From Sambucus nigra (lineage: Eukaryota; Streptophyta; Magnoliopsida; Dipsacales; Adoxaceae): a DNA stretch of 64,000 bases. The notes under the pieces are model-generated. The model saw only the letters and a list, made by a program, of their open reading frames with translations, did no database searches and was not told the origin of the DNA. Below are positions 43,761-55,467 of this stretch, in pieces (position 1 is the stretch's first letter; every line of letters begins with the position of its first letter). The position numbers and the translations under genes were made by a program. The DNA is taken from NCBI GenBank assembly GCA_949130495.1, contig OX422211.1, positions 395,247,049 through 395,311,048 on the forward strand, given 5' to 3'.

Positions 43761-44078
43761 GTAGCTTACAGATTGGGACTCCCCGAGCATCTTCAGCGAA
43801 TACACGATGTATTCCATGTGGCTTCGCTGAAGAAATACAAGAGGAGTGAGAGAGCCTTCTGGCACATTCCACTGGAGGAGATCGACTTACAGCCAGATGT
43901 CTCGTATGAGGAAAGACCCGTGGCTATTATGGATTATAGTGAGCGCAAACTACGATCTAAGGTGGTACCCTTAGTGCGAGTACAGCGGGGACATCACAAT
44001 GTGGATGAGTCTACTTGGGAGCGGGAGGAGGATATGCGAGAACAGTATCCAGAATTGTTCACCGCAGGTATTTTCTAA
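43761..44078 (+). pseudogene. Integrase C-terminus with degenerate chromodomain
   Basis: After FHVASLKKYKR the tail reads RKLRSKVVPLVRVQRGHHNV, then DESTWEREEDMREQYPELF and a normal stop. This matches the group II chromodomain of Tekay-type elements, which lacks the first aromatic cage residue. In chromoviruses this domain is thought to steer integration toward heterochromatin. Confidence 0.85.
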
Positions 44079-44101
44079 ATTTCGAGGATAAAATTCCTTT
44101 G

Positions 44102-44115
44102 TAAGGTGGGAAGTA
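44102..44115 (+). other. Polypurine tract of the Tekay-type element
   Basis: aaggtgggaag lies just before the 3' LTR start tgtaataccccg. Confidence 0.75.
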
Positions 44116-45314
44116 TGTAATACCCCGTATTTCTGTATAGTTAAAATACATTTTAATGTGAAAATATATTTTATTTAAATTACGTGAGTAGAGTAATTTA
44201 ATGTGATACGTTTTAAATTAAAGTATGTGAGTAGAGTAATTTAATGTGATGTAATAATAATAATGATTATTAAGTGATTAATTAATCATTATGGCTATTA
44301 GACATAAATTGAAAGTTAGCCACTTATTAATATAACGATTAAAAATTTACTAAATGTGAATAGTAAATATTGAAAGTTGATATGTACGGCCTAGCGATTT
44401 ATATGGACGTACCTGAGTTTATCTCGACCGAGTGTCGCGCGTAGACAAAATTGAAGGCGAGATGAGAAACATATTTTAAGAGACTCAAAAGATAATTTAG
44501 AGTCCACAGATGATTCCGAAAGGGTCGAATTAGTCAAAAAAATGTACTCGGGGGTACTAGTTGAGTGTCAGGTCATTTTTGGGCTAAACCGGGACCATAC
44601 GAGGGCATTTTGGTCTCTTTACATTTAAGGGTGAGGAGACCTACGAATTTTGGAACCCTAAGTCAGATTATAAGAGTTGGAGGCTAGGGTTAGAGAGGAG
44701 AAAAATACACCATAGCCATTAGAGAGAAGAGAGAAATAATTTCCTACGGCAAAAGAAGGAAGTAAGGAGAATTCAAAGGAGATTTCACTACCCACTTGTT
44801 GGGAAGAAGGATTGAAGGATAAGAGTCATCAATCATCAACAACAACCACGAAATCAGACCCTACAAAACATAAGGCAAGTGGTTATTTGCAAAAATAAAT
44901 TGAGTTATAATACCTATATATAAGTTTTAGGAAGAACAAGATTTTTATGATATTTTTGGGAGCAAACAATTGAATATGATCCATGATTGATAGGGATTTC
45001 ATGTAGAATGTTTTTGATCTCCAAATAATCTAATATCATAGAAGACTTGATGATTAAATCGAACTAAAAATCTGGACTTATGATGAAAAGATGGAAAGAT
45101 TGTATTTTTAGGGTTCTTGAATAATAAGAAGATTTTTAGTTAATTTTGACGAAATTTGTAATGATTTCGTTGTTTAAGATCGTTAGTAATCATCCCAGAA
45201 TATGTAGGAATGATTAGAAATTGTTAGTTGCAAGTATGGTGAATTATTATGGGAGATGGATAAACAAAAATGGTGTAATTCACATAAAGAAGATGATCTG
45301 GGTCTGTCACTGCT

Positions 45315-45395
45315 CGATCGATCGATCGACCCTTGAATGTCGATCGATCGAGCAGTCGATCGATCGACCATACCCCATCGATCGATCGACCCTGG
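45315..45395 (+). repeat. tcgatcgatcgac repeats in LTR
   Basis: Four clusters of the palindromic (atcg)n motif separated by ccttgaatg, agcag and cataccccat. The equivalent positions have two clusters in the 5' LTR (34406-34441) and three in LTR unit 2 (46739-46794), so cluster number differs between copies of one element. Confidence 0.88.
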
Positions 45396-47389
45396 CTGTA
45401 CTTTAGAGAATTTTGTGGATAAATTTCTTTTCAATTACCGTCACTTAATGGGAACCTTTGTGATGACATTTTATCTATGAAGGGACTTAATAGATACTAG
45501 TAGGTGGACCGTGAGATTTCTTCATAAATGATTGAGTGTAAAATTTGGAGAAATGGACCGACGGGGAGGTAACCGATTGAGTCATGTGTCGGGAATGTGA
45601 GAATATAGTTACGAAAAGAGTGAGAGTCAATTCCGGAAAAATACCAGTACGTTAGAGATGGCTTAACTACTGAATCAAGGGAGGGGTAACTAGGACCCTT
45701 AGAGTTGCGTGAATACTCGAATAAACGCGATAGTGAAATAAATCGTAAATGAATGAGTACGGTGAATATAAGTAAAATATATTACGTACGGGCATGATTT
45801 GATAGGTCGGGTGTGTACCAACTAAATTATATGAATTTTTGGGTTAAGAGAATTTTACCTAAATTAATTATGTTAGGGTCGATGAGATATTCCGAACTAA
45901 CATAAAGTTATTATATGTTTGGGGTCGATGTAAAATGCCGAACCAAACCTTAAACTACTGTCGCGATGAAAGAGTCCCGAACCAGAATATGAGTATATAT
46001 ATATATATATATATATATAGTTGGGGTCGATGGATCATTCTGAACCAACTCTCACTTGGGGTCAATGAATCTTTCCGAACCAAGAGTCCTATATGTGTGT
46101 CAAAAGGATAGGTTAGTGATAACTAATATTTAATACACCATAGCCATTAGAGAGAAGAGAGAAACAATTTCCTAAGGCAAAAGAAGGAAGTAGGGAGAAT
46201 TCAAAGGAGATTTCACTACCAACTTGTTGGGAAGAAGGATTGAAGGATAAGAATCATCAATCGTCAACAACAACCATGAAATCAGACCCTACAAGCATAA
46301 GGCAAGTGGTTATTTGCAAAATAAATTGAGTTATAATACCCATATATAAGTGTTAGGAAGAACATGATTTTTATGATATTTTTGGGAGCAAACACTTGAA
46401 TATGATCCATGATTGATAAGGATTCCATGTAGAACGTTGTTTATCTCCAAATAATCTGATATCATAGAAGACTTGATGATTAAATCGAACTAAAAATCTG
46501 GACTTATGATGAAAAGATGGAAAGATTGTATTTTTAGGGTTCTTGAATAATAAGAAGATTTTTAGTTAATTTGGGCGAAATTTGTAATGATTTTGTTATT
46601 TTAGATCGTTAGTAATCATCCTAGAATATGTAGGAATGATTAGAAATTGTTAGTTGCAAGTATGGTGAATTATGATGGGAGATAGATAAACAAAAATGGT
46701 GTAATTCGCATGAAGAAGACGATATGGGTCTGTCACTGCTCGATCGACCCTTGAATGTCGATCGATCGACCATACCCCATCGATCGATCGACCCTAGCTG
46801 TACTTTAGAGAATTTTGTGGATAAATTTCTTTTCAATTACAGTCACTTAATGGGAACCTTAGTGATGACCTTTTATCTATGAAGGGACTTAATAGATACC
46901 AGTAAGTGTACCGTGAGATTTCTTCATAAATGATTGAGTGTGAAATTTGGAGAAATGGACCGATGGGGAGGTAACCGATTGAGTCGTGTGTCGAGAATGT
47001 GAGAATTTAGTTACGGAAAGAGTGAGAGTCAATTTTGGAAAAATACCAGTAGGTTAGAGCTGGCTTAACTACTGAATCATGGGAGGGATAACTAGGACCC
47101 TTAGAGTTGCGTGAATACTCGAATAAACGCGATAGTGAAATAAATCGTAAATTAATGAGTACGGTGAATATAAGTAAAATACATTACGTACGGGCATGAT
47201 TTGATAGGTCGGGTGTGTACCTACTAAATTATATGAATTTTTGGGTTAAGAGAATTTTACCTAAATTAATTATGTTAGGGTCGATGAGATATTCCGAACT
47301 AACATAAAGTTATTATATGTTTGGGGTCGATGTAAAATACCGAACCAAACCTTGAACTGGTGTCGCGATGAAAGAGTCCCGAACCAGAA

Positions 47390-47396
<7 letters not shown>

Positions 47397-47438
<42 letters not shown>
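47397..47438. repeat. (AT)n microsatellite within LTR unit 2
   Basis: About 20 AT units. The same site has about 9 units near 35043 and about 11 near 45996. Confidence 0.95.
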
Positions 47439-47440
<2 letters not shown>

Positions 47441-48462
47441 GGGGTCGATGGATCATTTCGAACCAACCCTCACTTGGGGTCGATGAATCATTCCGAACCA
47501 AGAGTCCTTTATGTGTGTCAAAAGGATATGTTAGTGATAACTAATATTTAATACATGTTGCGTGATAAAATGTATTCCATATGTATAATCTACTGACTTA
47601 GGATAGTAGATAATGAGATGGATTGAAAATATCTTAGTAATAATTAAGTAGCGTGATGTAATTATTATAAGAATAAGGATAACAAGAAGTAAGTAAGTTA
47701 TCTAAGTTTATAGTATATGAAATATGGATTATTAAAATACTGTGAGTATGTTATGGGGACTTAGTGAGGGGGTACATGCAGTGGGGTATTCTGATCTAGT
47801 TAACCGAGGTAGTAAACCTAGGTGAACTAAGTACCCTCGTTAGACATGCACTATAGAAGAGAGGTGAGGAAGCTCAAAGGGTTTGCGAAATATTAATATG
47901 TGTAATCAATAACTCAATTGTGATAACTGCTTGCAAAATATTTTTAAATGTTTTTTAGTACTAACTCTTGCTATGTAAATTTTTTTAAAAACCTTTTAGG
48001 TGCCCAGACACAGGGACACCCAACATGATTTCATTCTAGGGATTTGGGAGCTGCAGCACGTGTGGATGTTGCAGGGATTCTTTAGACATTTTCTCTTTTT
48101 CAAATCTAGTGCAGGATCTCAGTTTTAGTGCTCTCAGTTGGAACATGTTGTCCAATCTTTACTTTTACAGTTATTCTGATTTTGGATTTTGAGTTGGTTT
48201 TCTTGGCCATGGCTTTCGGCAAGACTTTATTTGTATTCAGTTATTTATGCGAATTGTTTTAGTATTGCTGGAATTGTATCGTTTCGTATGGGTTGTTTAT
48301 TCTGCTTAAAGAACATAAAATTTGGCACTAGCTTAATTTCACTTAGGTGGTTAGTAATTTAAAAAGTTTTAGGGAGTGATGCTAAGAATGAACCATTTAA
48401 GAAACCTGTTTAAATTAAATTAAGGCTTGATCACCCAAGGTTTAATTCGGCGGGGTGTCACA

Positions 48463-49885
48463 GTAAAGTCGTCAATTTTCGTTCAATTTCCATCTTTGGT
48501 CAATTTTGTCTTAGTGCTCTTGAATTTTTTTTACAATTTGAGACTTTAAACAAAATTTCGTGACATTTTCGAAGGCTTTTAAATTCCCATTTTTATTTAT
48601 TTTGAAGGAAAACATTTTTTACGTTTTTGAATTTTTTTGGAAATTTAAGAAATTTTCTACTCTTTTTTTTTTAAATTTTGGGCATTTTAAAAAATTTATG
48701 AAGTTTTATAAATACGCACTTATCACCCGCCTAACTTAGACTTTTGCATTGTCCTCAATAAAAAAGGACTAAAAGTCAAATAATAATGAACATAATAATT
48801 GTAACAAATATAACAAGCAAATTTCGAGAATGCTGATTTTTCATTACAATACTAACCAACATGCATACATGAGAATAGAGAAAAGGGAAAACAATACAAA
48901 GGTAGTTAACAACAAAATCAGCATATGCAAGCATTTAGGACTTTCACAAGAGAATGGTCACCAAACACAACAACCAAGGGGGCTTTCTACTTGGGTGATG
49001 GTCGGGAGGTACCGACAGCATCCGAGCCATAAGGATTATAGAAGTATGTCGAAAGTTATACGGTATCCGTGATTTGGAGACGATATAGCTCAGCTTGTAG
49101 GCACACCATCATGCTCGTGTCGCATTGATAGGCTTGACAGTCCTCGCGGTATTCATTTATAAACCCGTCAAGACGAGACTCAATTGCAACAATGCGAACC
49201 GTGAGGGCCTCCCCTTTCGAATCATAATTGGAATCATCATCCTCATCATATTCCTCTTCGTCGGGACCCTCCTCGACATCCGATATTTAGGCGTCATAGC
49301 CCATAGCCTCCTCTTCTTCCTTTTGTACAATAAAGCGATATTCGGGGTGAGCCACTCGCATTTGGTGCTCACTTCGGGTGGTGGAGGAAACTCCAATAGG
49401 GCGGGGCATCTTTGTGCGCAATTTAGGATCCAGCACCCCGGCATCGTACATAATCTCAGAGATGAGGCGGGGATATCCTGAGGGGGTTCTGTTATATTGT
49501 TCGATAAGCCCATAGAGAATCGTTCAACCGGAGGGACCAATCTTTTCGATTAGGATCGACGATCTTTTCAAGAATGTGCTTGATTTCACGATTTGCTAAC
49601 TTGGCTTGCCCATTCGTTTATGGGTGATATGTCGTCCCAACCTTGTGGACGACCCCATACTTTCTCGTGAGTTTTTTAAACGGCTTATTGCAAAAATGTT
49701 TGCCGTTATCGCTAATGATCGCCTTTGAAGCTCCGTAGCGAGAAAGTGTGTATTCTTGCAAGAACTTAATCACCACATTATTGCCATTAGTTTGAGTAGC
49801 TATGGTCTCAACCCATTTGGACACATAATCTACCACGACTAAGATGTATAAGAAACCAAATGAGGGTGGAAATGGTCCCATGAAG
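48463..49885 (-). mobile_element. Internal region of the second Athila-type copy, right part
   Basis: Homologous to 22798-23810 of the left copy up to about 49475, then jumps to sequence homologous to 25635-26035 (integrase core), so about 1.8 kb is deleted at 49475. The integrase piece (minus 49881-49618) keeps FLYILVVVDYVSKWVETIAT and AIISDNGKHFCNKPF, two catalytic aspartate motifs. It ends at 49885 against unrelated DNA. Confidence 0.85.
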
Positions 49886-49918
49886 TCAAATAACCCAGAA
49901 CTGTTGATATTTTTTCAG

Positions 49919-51567
49919 AACCATATCGATTATTTTATATAGACCCGAGATGAGGAGAGGGGTATAATGAAGTGCGTGTACCACTATAAAAAATTTGTTG
50001 AGTGTGACATAGAGATGGAGGATGAGCGGGTTATCAAGTTGGTGAAAAACTCGGGTCTGTGGGGTCTGATAAAACACTCCTATCGATACATAAACTATGT
50101 ATCGGTGTTGGCATTCATCGAACGATGGCAACTGGAGATGAATTCATTTCATATGTCGTTCGGTGATATGACCATCACCCTAAATGATGTGTACCATCTC
50201 CTCTAAATATCGGTAGTTTGTAAACTAGTGGACGATACTATTCTTAAGAAATTCGAGGAGAAGGCGGACCAAATCGAATGGCTTACGAAATATCTGGAAC
50301 GTTGTACCAAGGAGGAGGCTCATGAGAAATACAAGTCTGTCTATGCCGTTCGTTTTGACTAGATAATGATTTGTGCAAGGGAAAGGTTAAGAAGCTAGAA
50401 AAGGGTGTCACGAAAAGACATTGAGTAGGTTGCTAGGGGGTACTTGCTTTTCATGATCGGTTGCTTGTTGTTCCCGAACAAATCGGGGAATCGAGCCTCA
50501 GTGTACTACCTAAATTCTTTGCAAAAAGTTGATAAATGCAAAGACTATGCTTGGTGGATGGGTGTATTGGTGCATTTATATCGACAGTTGGGGATTGAAT
50601 CACGGGTAGATGCTCGGCAGGTGGGTGGATATCTTCCCCTTCTCGTGGTACATATTTTAAATTTAGTACGTGCTCTTAATTTTATTTTGTAATATATGAA
50701 TTTCCAAATTAATATGCTTATTTCACTGTAGTAATGGATATACTACCACTTCAATTTGGCCGTGGATGTTAGAAATCTCGAGTTTCAGCATAGCGAGCCA
50801 CGTTTATGCAAATGGAGGGCGGTGTTAGGTGATTCCTTTGCATAGATACTGGAGCTAAGGAAAATTTTAGATGATTTTAAAGCTTCAAACGTAAGTATTA
50901 TTTGTTTTAAAGTCTGTATTTATTCTCTTTTTTTATATACTAACATTTGGAAATATGTTTAGGTTGTATGGTATCCCTACTCTAAAAACAGTGAGGCCTA
51001 CCCATTTCAGGATGTCTCATGGTACATCGGCCTTATAATTTGCTATGATGTTAGGGAACCCTATTACTCGGAGAGGGTCCTACGCGAGGCTGGCTGAGTT
51101 CAAACAATCCCTAGACTGCCAATGCTCCATTTATTTGAGGAGAGAGGAAAGATCCAGTCCCGATACAAATTAAAGTTTGATATCGAGAAATGGTATCAAC
51201 TTAACTAGGTCGACCATGTTTTTTTTAATGCTAGATGCTCGATCATGGTGAGGATCGTTCCTTGGGAATATGTGGATGGGTATATGTCTTGGTACCTAGA
51301 AAAATCCCATCCATACATTCAAAATCCCGAGCATAGACTATGCAAGCCGGAGTTAAAGCACTTGAATAAAATGGTAAATGTTTCAAAATTTAACTGTAAA
51401 TTCATTTCTTTTCTTCCTGAGTATTGTCTAACACATTTGATGGTAATTTGTATATAGGCCCAGGGTATAGACGTATCCATTAGCCTACTCCAGGAGACTA
51501 TTGAATCCGGATCGAACCAAAAGGTTTCAGATGTCCTTGAACTATCACGTTCAGCGCTTGATGCCCT
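49919..51567 (+). pseudogene. Plant mobile domain (PMD) gene, broken, exons 1-4
   Basis: Four exon-like blocks with GT-AG borders: 49919-50647, 50732-50890, 50963-51373 and 51458-51567, the last continuing at 60199-60220. Recognisable PMD (MAIN-like, aminotransferase-like plant mobile domain) phrases are FIERWQLEMNSFHMSFGDMT, NDVYHLL, YLLFMIGCLLFPNKSGNR, WWMGVLVHLYRQLGIESRVD, VSWYIGLIICYDVREPYYSE and SHPYIQNPEHR. Stops at about 50204, 50360, 50392, 50420, 50841, 51096 and 51207 break the frame. PMD proteins occur as host genes (MAIN, MAIL1-3) and as passengers of Mutator-like and gypsy elements. The upstream part is cut off by the Athila fragment. Confidence 0.82.
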
Positions 51568-52506
51568 TGAGAATGTATGTGCTCGCGTTCAAATGATCAA
51601 GTTATATATTAAACACCTTTTAACCCAAACAAACCCTAAACATGCAACTAGGTGTGGTTGAAACAATATGAAATCATGCAAGAGTTATTCAAACACACAT
51701 AATTAAGGAAAAATCCCCCACAGGGGCAAAACCATTTATTTTCACTATAATTTGTAAGAAAACGGCTTACAATCGGATTGCAATGAATATACAAGTTGAC
51801 TAAGAATTACCCCGTCGGGTATCGGATTCTGTAGTCGCGGCTGGAATTATCCCTTTCCAGTAGGGCTGCAATGGAGAAGAAGAACGGTCTCCTCCACAAG
51901 GGGTTGAACTGCAAAACTGTGTTCTTGGGTTACCAAAAGGATTCACAAATGTATGGAATTTGTGTGAATCAAAATACCTAGAGTATTGGTACTCAATAGG
52001 TGAAGACTTAGGGCTTTCTCTGCTTTGAAAATCGTGTGTAGAAGTCTTGGAAAAACCACTTCCCGTAGTGGGATTAAATAGGACAACTTGAGCCCTAAAA
52101 TTCGGAACATGATCTGAACACGATCTGTTTGAAATTATCCTCGTCGGATCGGTCCGGTATCTTTAGGCGAATCGGTCCGGTGACATCGGATCGGTTCCTT
52201 TTTTGAAGGCGGATCAATCCGGTTGGCATCGGATCGGTTCGACTTTTTAGCTTCATCGGTTCGCTATGGATCCGGGGTACACTGGCCTCACCTCAGCAGG
52301 CGGATGGGTCAGATCTCTTTAGGCGGATCGGTCCGGAGGAACCGAATCGGTTCTTTTATCTGAGCCGGATCGGTCCGGTCTGTTCCCTGATTCTTTTTCT
52401 TCCTTTGATATTCGGATTCCGTTGATGAGCGTATGATTCTTGAATTTTCTCAACGGTGTAACGGCGTACGACATATAAAATGCTCATGGACAAAAATGTC
52501 CTTACA
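51568..52506 (-). repeat. 3' LTR of the copia element
   Basis: tgagaatgtatgtg ... atgtccttaca on the plus strand. It contains many cggatcggtccgg-type motifs at 52140-52385 and an 11-bp tandem duplication (gatctgaacac) absent from the other LTR. Confidence 0.95.
52140..52385. repeat. cggatcggtccgg motif cluster in copia LTR
   Basis: About nine copies of (c)ggatcggt(c/t)c(g)g variants irregularly spaced over 250 bp, 120-370 bp from the LTR's 5' end, thus in U3. The motif is imperfectly palindromic. The same cluster is in the other LTR (59826-60068). Confidence 0.85.
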
Positions 52507-52520
52507 AATCTCCCCCTATG
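52507..52520 (-). other. Polypurine tract of the copia element
   Basis: On the minus strand ATAGGGGGAGATT lies directly before the LTR start TGTAAGGACA. Confidence 0.88.
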
Positions 52521-54053
52521 TCTATGCCGGTACATACATAAAAACAAACATCCGAATTATCAATCATAAAAAATTGCCTATACAAATCTACCCTTCCATG
52601 AACCCAAAACTGAAAGAGTACAAGTGAATAAGACTGCATCGTTTGATCTTCAAACCTTCAGGAATCTCAACGCTTTTCTCATCAGGATGTGCAATTCAGT
52701 TATCAAAGTAGTACCTACACACATGAGACAAAGCAAAATACGAAGTGACATATCGAGTTTGAAATGAGATAAACATATATACCAATTTATGAACAAAGCT
52801 CAAAATTTCAAATCTCCCCCATAATAAGATAATTCTTTCTCCCCCTTTTTATGATGTCCCCAAATAGACAAATGAGAGAAATAATTCAAATAAGCAAGTG
52901 CAGGATGTCACAAGGATAATATCAGACCATGAATGAACACACAGCAACCAAGTCGATGATAGCGTAAATGAAGAGGTGTGATCAAATTCGATAGGAAAAT
53001 CAATGCATACAAACATGACATATGTGCACGATGAATATTGGATATTCCTAGCGAATGAACTCAAATGCTTCCTTTGGTGTAAAAGAATGACAATATAAGA
53101 TATTGACTCAATCAAATCAACAAATCAAAGCTCAAAATGATTTTCACACCAATAACGTCCAAAATGATTTTATGCTTTTTCAGGACTTTCAAGGAAGTGC
53201 AAACCCGTTTATATTCTCCAACCAAACTCCCTCAGATATTATTTTGAATAGAGGCATTCTAAATTCTCAAACTTTGGAGAATTGATGGTGAAACCTAAGT
53301 GGCCCATATTTGGCATGAATTGCTTTTTATTGCCTATAAATTTTTTCGGGCTCTTTTAACCTCTTTAGACCTCGGATATTAAAATTCCTCCATTTTTTAG
53401 GTCCTTTTTAACGGTGGATTTTGCGCAAAGGATAGATAATGACCTTTCGCAGCCCCTCCCCGTTATACAAACACACACAGTCTCACCAAAACGGTTTTTA
53501 CATGCATTCCAATCTTGTCAAGTTTTATCGCATATTGTACATTGTATAGACATGATTGAGATGAAAACACGCAAGCCAACATGAGATAGACAAGTGCAAT
53601 AATCAAATATAGCCGTGCATGTGTGCAATAAAGGATATAGGAGTCAAACATGTAGGAAGATATCACTAATTACATCTCAAAGACTCAATCAATGTAAAGC
53701 ACATGGATGAAATGATGTAGCCTCTCAAATCTCTATCAAACAGTCACATGGATATATGGAATGAAGTTGTGACTTGGCTAACTTAAATGCTCATCCATAA
53801 AAGGTGCAAAAACTGAAAAATCTTTTTGGCCTTTTTCAAAAAAAAAATTATCAAAATAAAATCTTTTTGTGCTTTTTCTCAAAATTTTTCTTAAAGGAAA
53901 ATCTTTTTGTATTTTTCAAAAGAAATATAAAAAGGCAACAAGAATAAAACAAAGCTGTACAACAAGGCAATGGTACATATAAAACAGACTAGCAATAGGA
54001 AGCATATGATATGAACATGAAGAAGCATCCTATTCTAGACATAGACCAACCCC
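52521..54053 (-). other. 1.5 kb non-coding tail between pol and 3' LTR
   Basis: SIRE-type elements often carry an env-like frame here. I see only short AT-rich frames, none with a signal peptide followed by a membrane span, so no env-like gene is called. Confidence 0.6.
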
Positions 54054-55457
54054 TCAGTCAACTGTGCAAATCCCTAAAGATTTCCTAAGACTCTCAAATC
54101 TAAGGGCATCTAAAGGTTTCGTGAAAATATCGGCTAACTGACGGTCGGTAGGAACAAAACTCAGGGATACGACTTTCTCTTCAACTAGCTGACGTATAAA
54201 GTGCTCACGTATCCTGATGTGTTTTGTGCGCGAATGCTGAACTGGATTGCGGGATATGTGTATCGCGCTCGTGTTATCACAGGAAATGGTCATGGTGTCC
54301 TGTGATATCCCATAATCCTCCAGCATTTGCTTCATCCACAAGAGTTGTGTGCAACAACTCCCGGCGGCTATGTACTCAGCCTCTGCAGTGGACAAAGAGA
54401 TGGAATTTTGCTTCTTGCTCAGCGAGGAGACAAGAGCAGAACCAAAATAGAAACACCCACCAGAAGTGCTCCTACATCCATCTACATCCCCAACCCAATC
54501 GTCATCCGAATAGGCGGACAGACGGTCATCGGTATCAAAGGAATACCAAATCCCGTATGAGAGAGTCCCACTCACGTATTTAATAATACGTTTTAGAGCA
54601 AGTAAATGTGACTCTTTTGGGGATGCCTGATATCGCGCACAGACTCCAACACTAAAGGCGATGTCAGGATGATTGGCAGTCAAGTAGAGAAGACTACCTA
54701 TCATACTCCGATATAAGGTTTGCTCTACGTCCTTGCCTGAAGTGTCCTTACTAAGCTTGGTAGTGGTACTCATAGGTGTACGTGCATGCTTAGCAGAGTC
54801 TAAACTAAATTTCTTCACTAGGTCTCTAGCATACTTGGATTGGGAGATGAACATCCCATCCTCTAGCTGACGAACCTGGAGACCAAGGAAGAATGTAAGC
54901 TCACCAACCATGCTCATCTCAAACTCACTTTTCATCTCCTCCTCAAAGTGGTGAGCATGCTGGGAGCAAGTGGATCCAAAGACTATGTCGTCCACATAGA
55001 CCTGGGCAACCAAAATAGCACCGTCATCTCTCCTGACGAACAACGTCATATCTACTCCCCCTCTCTTGAAGACACGAGCTAAGAGATAGGAAGTAAGCCT
55101 CTCGTACCAAGCACGGGGTGCTTGCTTCAAACCATACAAGGCTTTCCTCAGATAGTAGACGTGCTCAGGGTGCTGAGGGTCTTCAAACCCTTTTGGTTGT
55201 TCCACATAAACCTCCTCCTGTAGAATGCCATTCAAAAAGGCACTCTTGACATCCATCTGATACACCTTGAAGCGCAGATGACATGCGATGGCGAGAAGAA
55301 GACGAACGGACTCAAGCCTCGCAACAGGAGCAAATGTCTCCCCAAAGTCTACACCCTCTATCTGTGTGTAGCCTTGAGCGACCAACCTAGCCTTATTTCT
55401 GATTATGGCACCATATTCATCCATTTTGTTCTTGAAAATCCACCGGGTACCTATCAC
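54054..55457 (-). CDS. Copia reverse transcriptase and RNase H
   Basis: A clean 467-codon frame. The RT part shows [60 protein letters not shown] and catalytic [10 protein letters not shown]. The RNase H part shows [32 protein letters not shown] and CDNTSAI, ending [20 protein letters not shown]. All catalytic acids are present. It belongs to the single pol polyprotein but is one base out of frame with the integrase frame upstream, owing to a C run near 55470. Confidence 0.95.
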   Translation of the reverse strand: MIGTRWIFKNKMDEYGAIIRNKARLVAQGYTQIEGVDFGETFAPVARLESVRLLLAIACHLRFKVYQMDVKSAFLNGILQEEVYVEQPKGFEDPQHPEHVYYLRKALYGLKQAPRAWYERLTSYLLARVFKRGGVDMTLFVRRDDGAILVAQVYVDDIVFGSTCSQHAHHFEEEMKSEFEMSMVGELTFFLGLQVRQLEDGMFISQSKYARDLVKKFSLDSAKHARTPMSTTTKLSKDTSGKDVEQTLYRSMIGSLLYLTANHPDIAFSVGVCARYQASPKESHLLALKRIIKYVSGTLSYGIWYSFDTDDRLSAYSDDDWVGDVDGCRSTSGGCFYFGSALVSSLSKKQNSISLSTAEAEYIAAGSCCTQLLWMKQMLEDYGISQDTMTISCDNTSAIHISRNPVQHSRTKHIRIREHFIRQLVEEKVVSLSFVPTDRQLADIFTKPLDALRFESLRKSLGICTVD

Positions 55458-55467
55458 ATTAGTCTCA

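Larger units (their letters stand above)
44710..47555 (+). repeat. 1.43 kb tandem duplication inside the 3' LTR
   Basis: Unit 1 is 44710-46137 and unit 2 is 46138-47555. The junction is at a 6-bp microhomology (aataca) shared by the unit's upstream flank and its end. Both units carry the GATC repeats and the hairpin modules. Unit 2 is closer to the 5' LTR at some sites (ggatatgttagtg) and unit 1 at others. Confidence 0.92.
33491..48462 (+). mobile_element. Tekay-type chromovirus (Ty3/gypsy), plus strand
   Basis: A 15 kb composite: a 5'-truncated 5' LTR, an initiator tRNA-Met primer site, gag-pol in one continuous frame from ATG 36279 to 44078, a polypurine tract, and a 3' LTR with an internal duplication. 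A foreign solo LTR interrupts pol at 38006-41186. The gag-pol frame has no frameshift but at least ten in-frame stops. The integrase tail with GPF motif and degenerate chromodomain is typical of Tekay/Del chromoviruses. The left end and any TSD were lost in a deletion at the 33490/33491 junction; the right end is intact (ggggtgtcaca). Confidence 0.9.
44116..48462 (+). repeat. 3' LTR of the Tekay-type element, with internal duplication
   Basis: Begins tgtaataccccgtatttc and ends ggggtgtcaca. It is 4347 bp long, against about 2.9 kb expected from the 5' LTR plus its missing end. The excess is a tandem duplication (44710-46137 and 46138-47555). Confidence 0.92.

Noticed and set aside
49125..49481. 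118-codon frame in the second Athila fragment
   Set aside because: It matches a non-coding stretch of the left copy (23466-23800) whose frame is broken elsewhere; the sense strand of the element is the opposite one.
54224..54583. Plus-strand frame of 119 codons opposite the copia reverse transcriptase
   Set aside because: It is an antisense shadow of a clear RT-RNase H frame.
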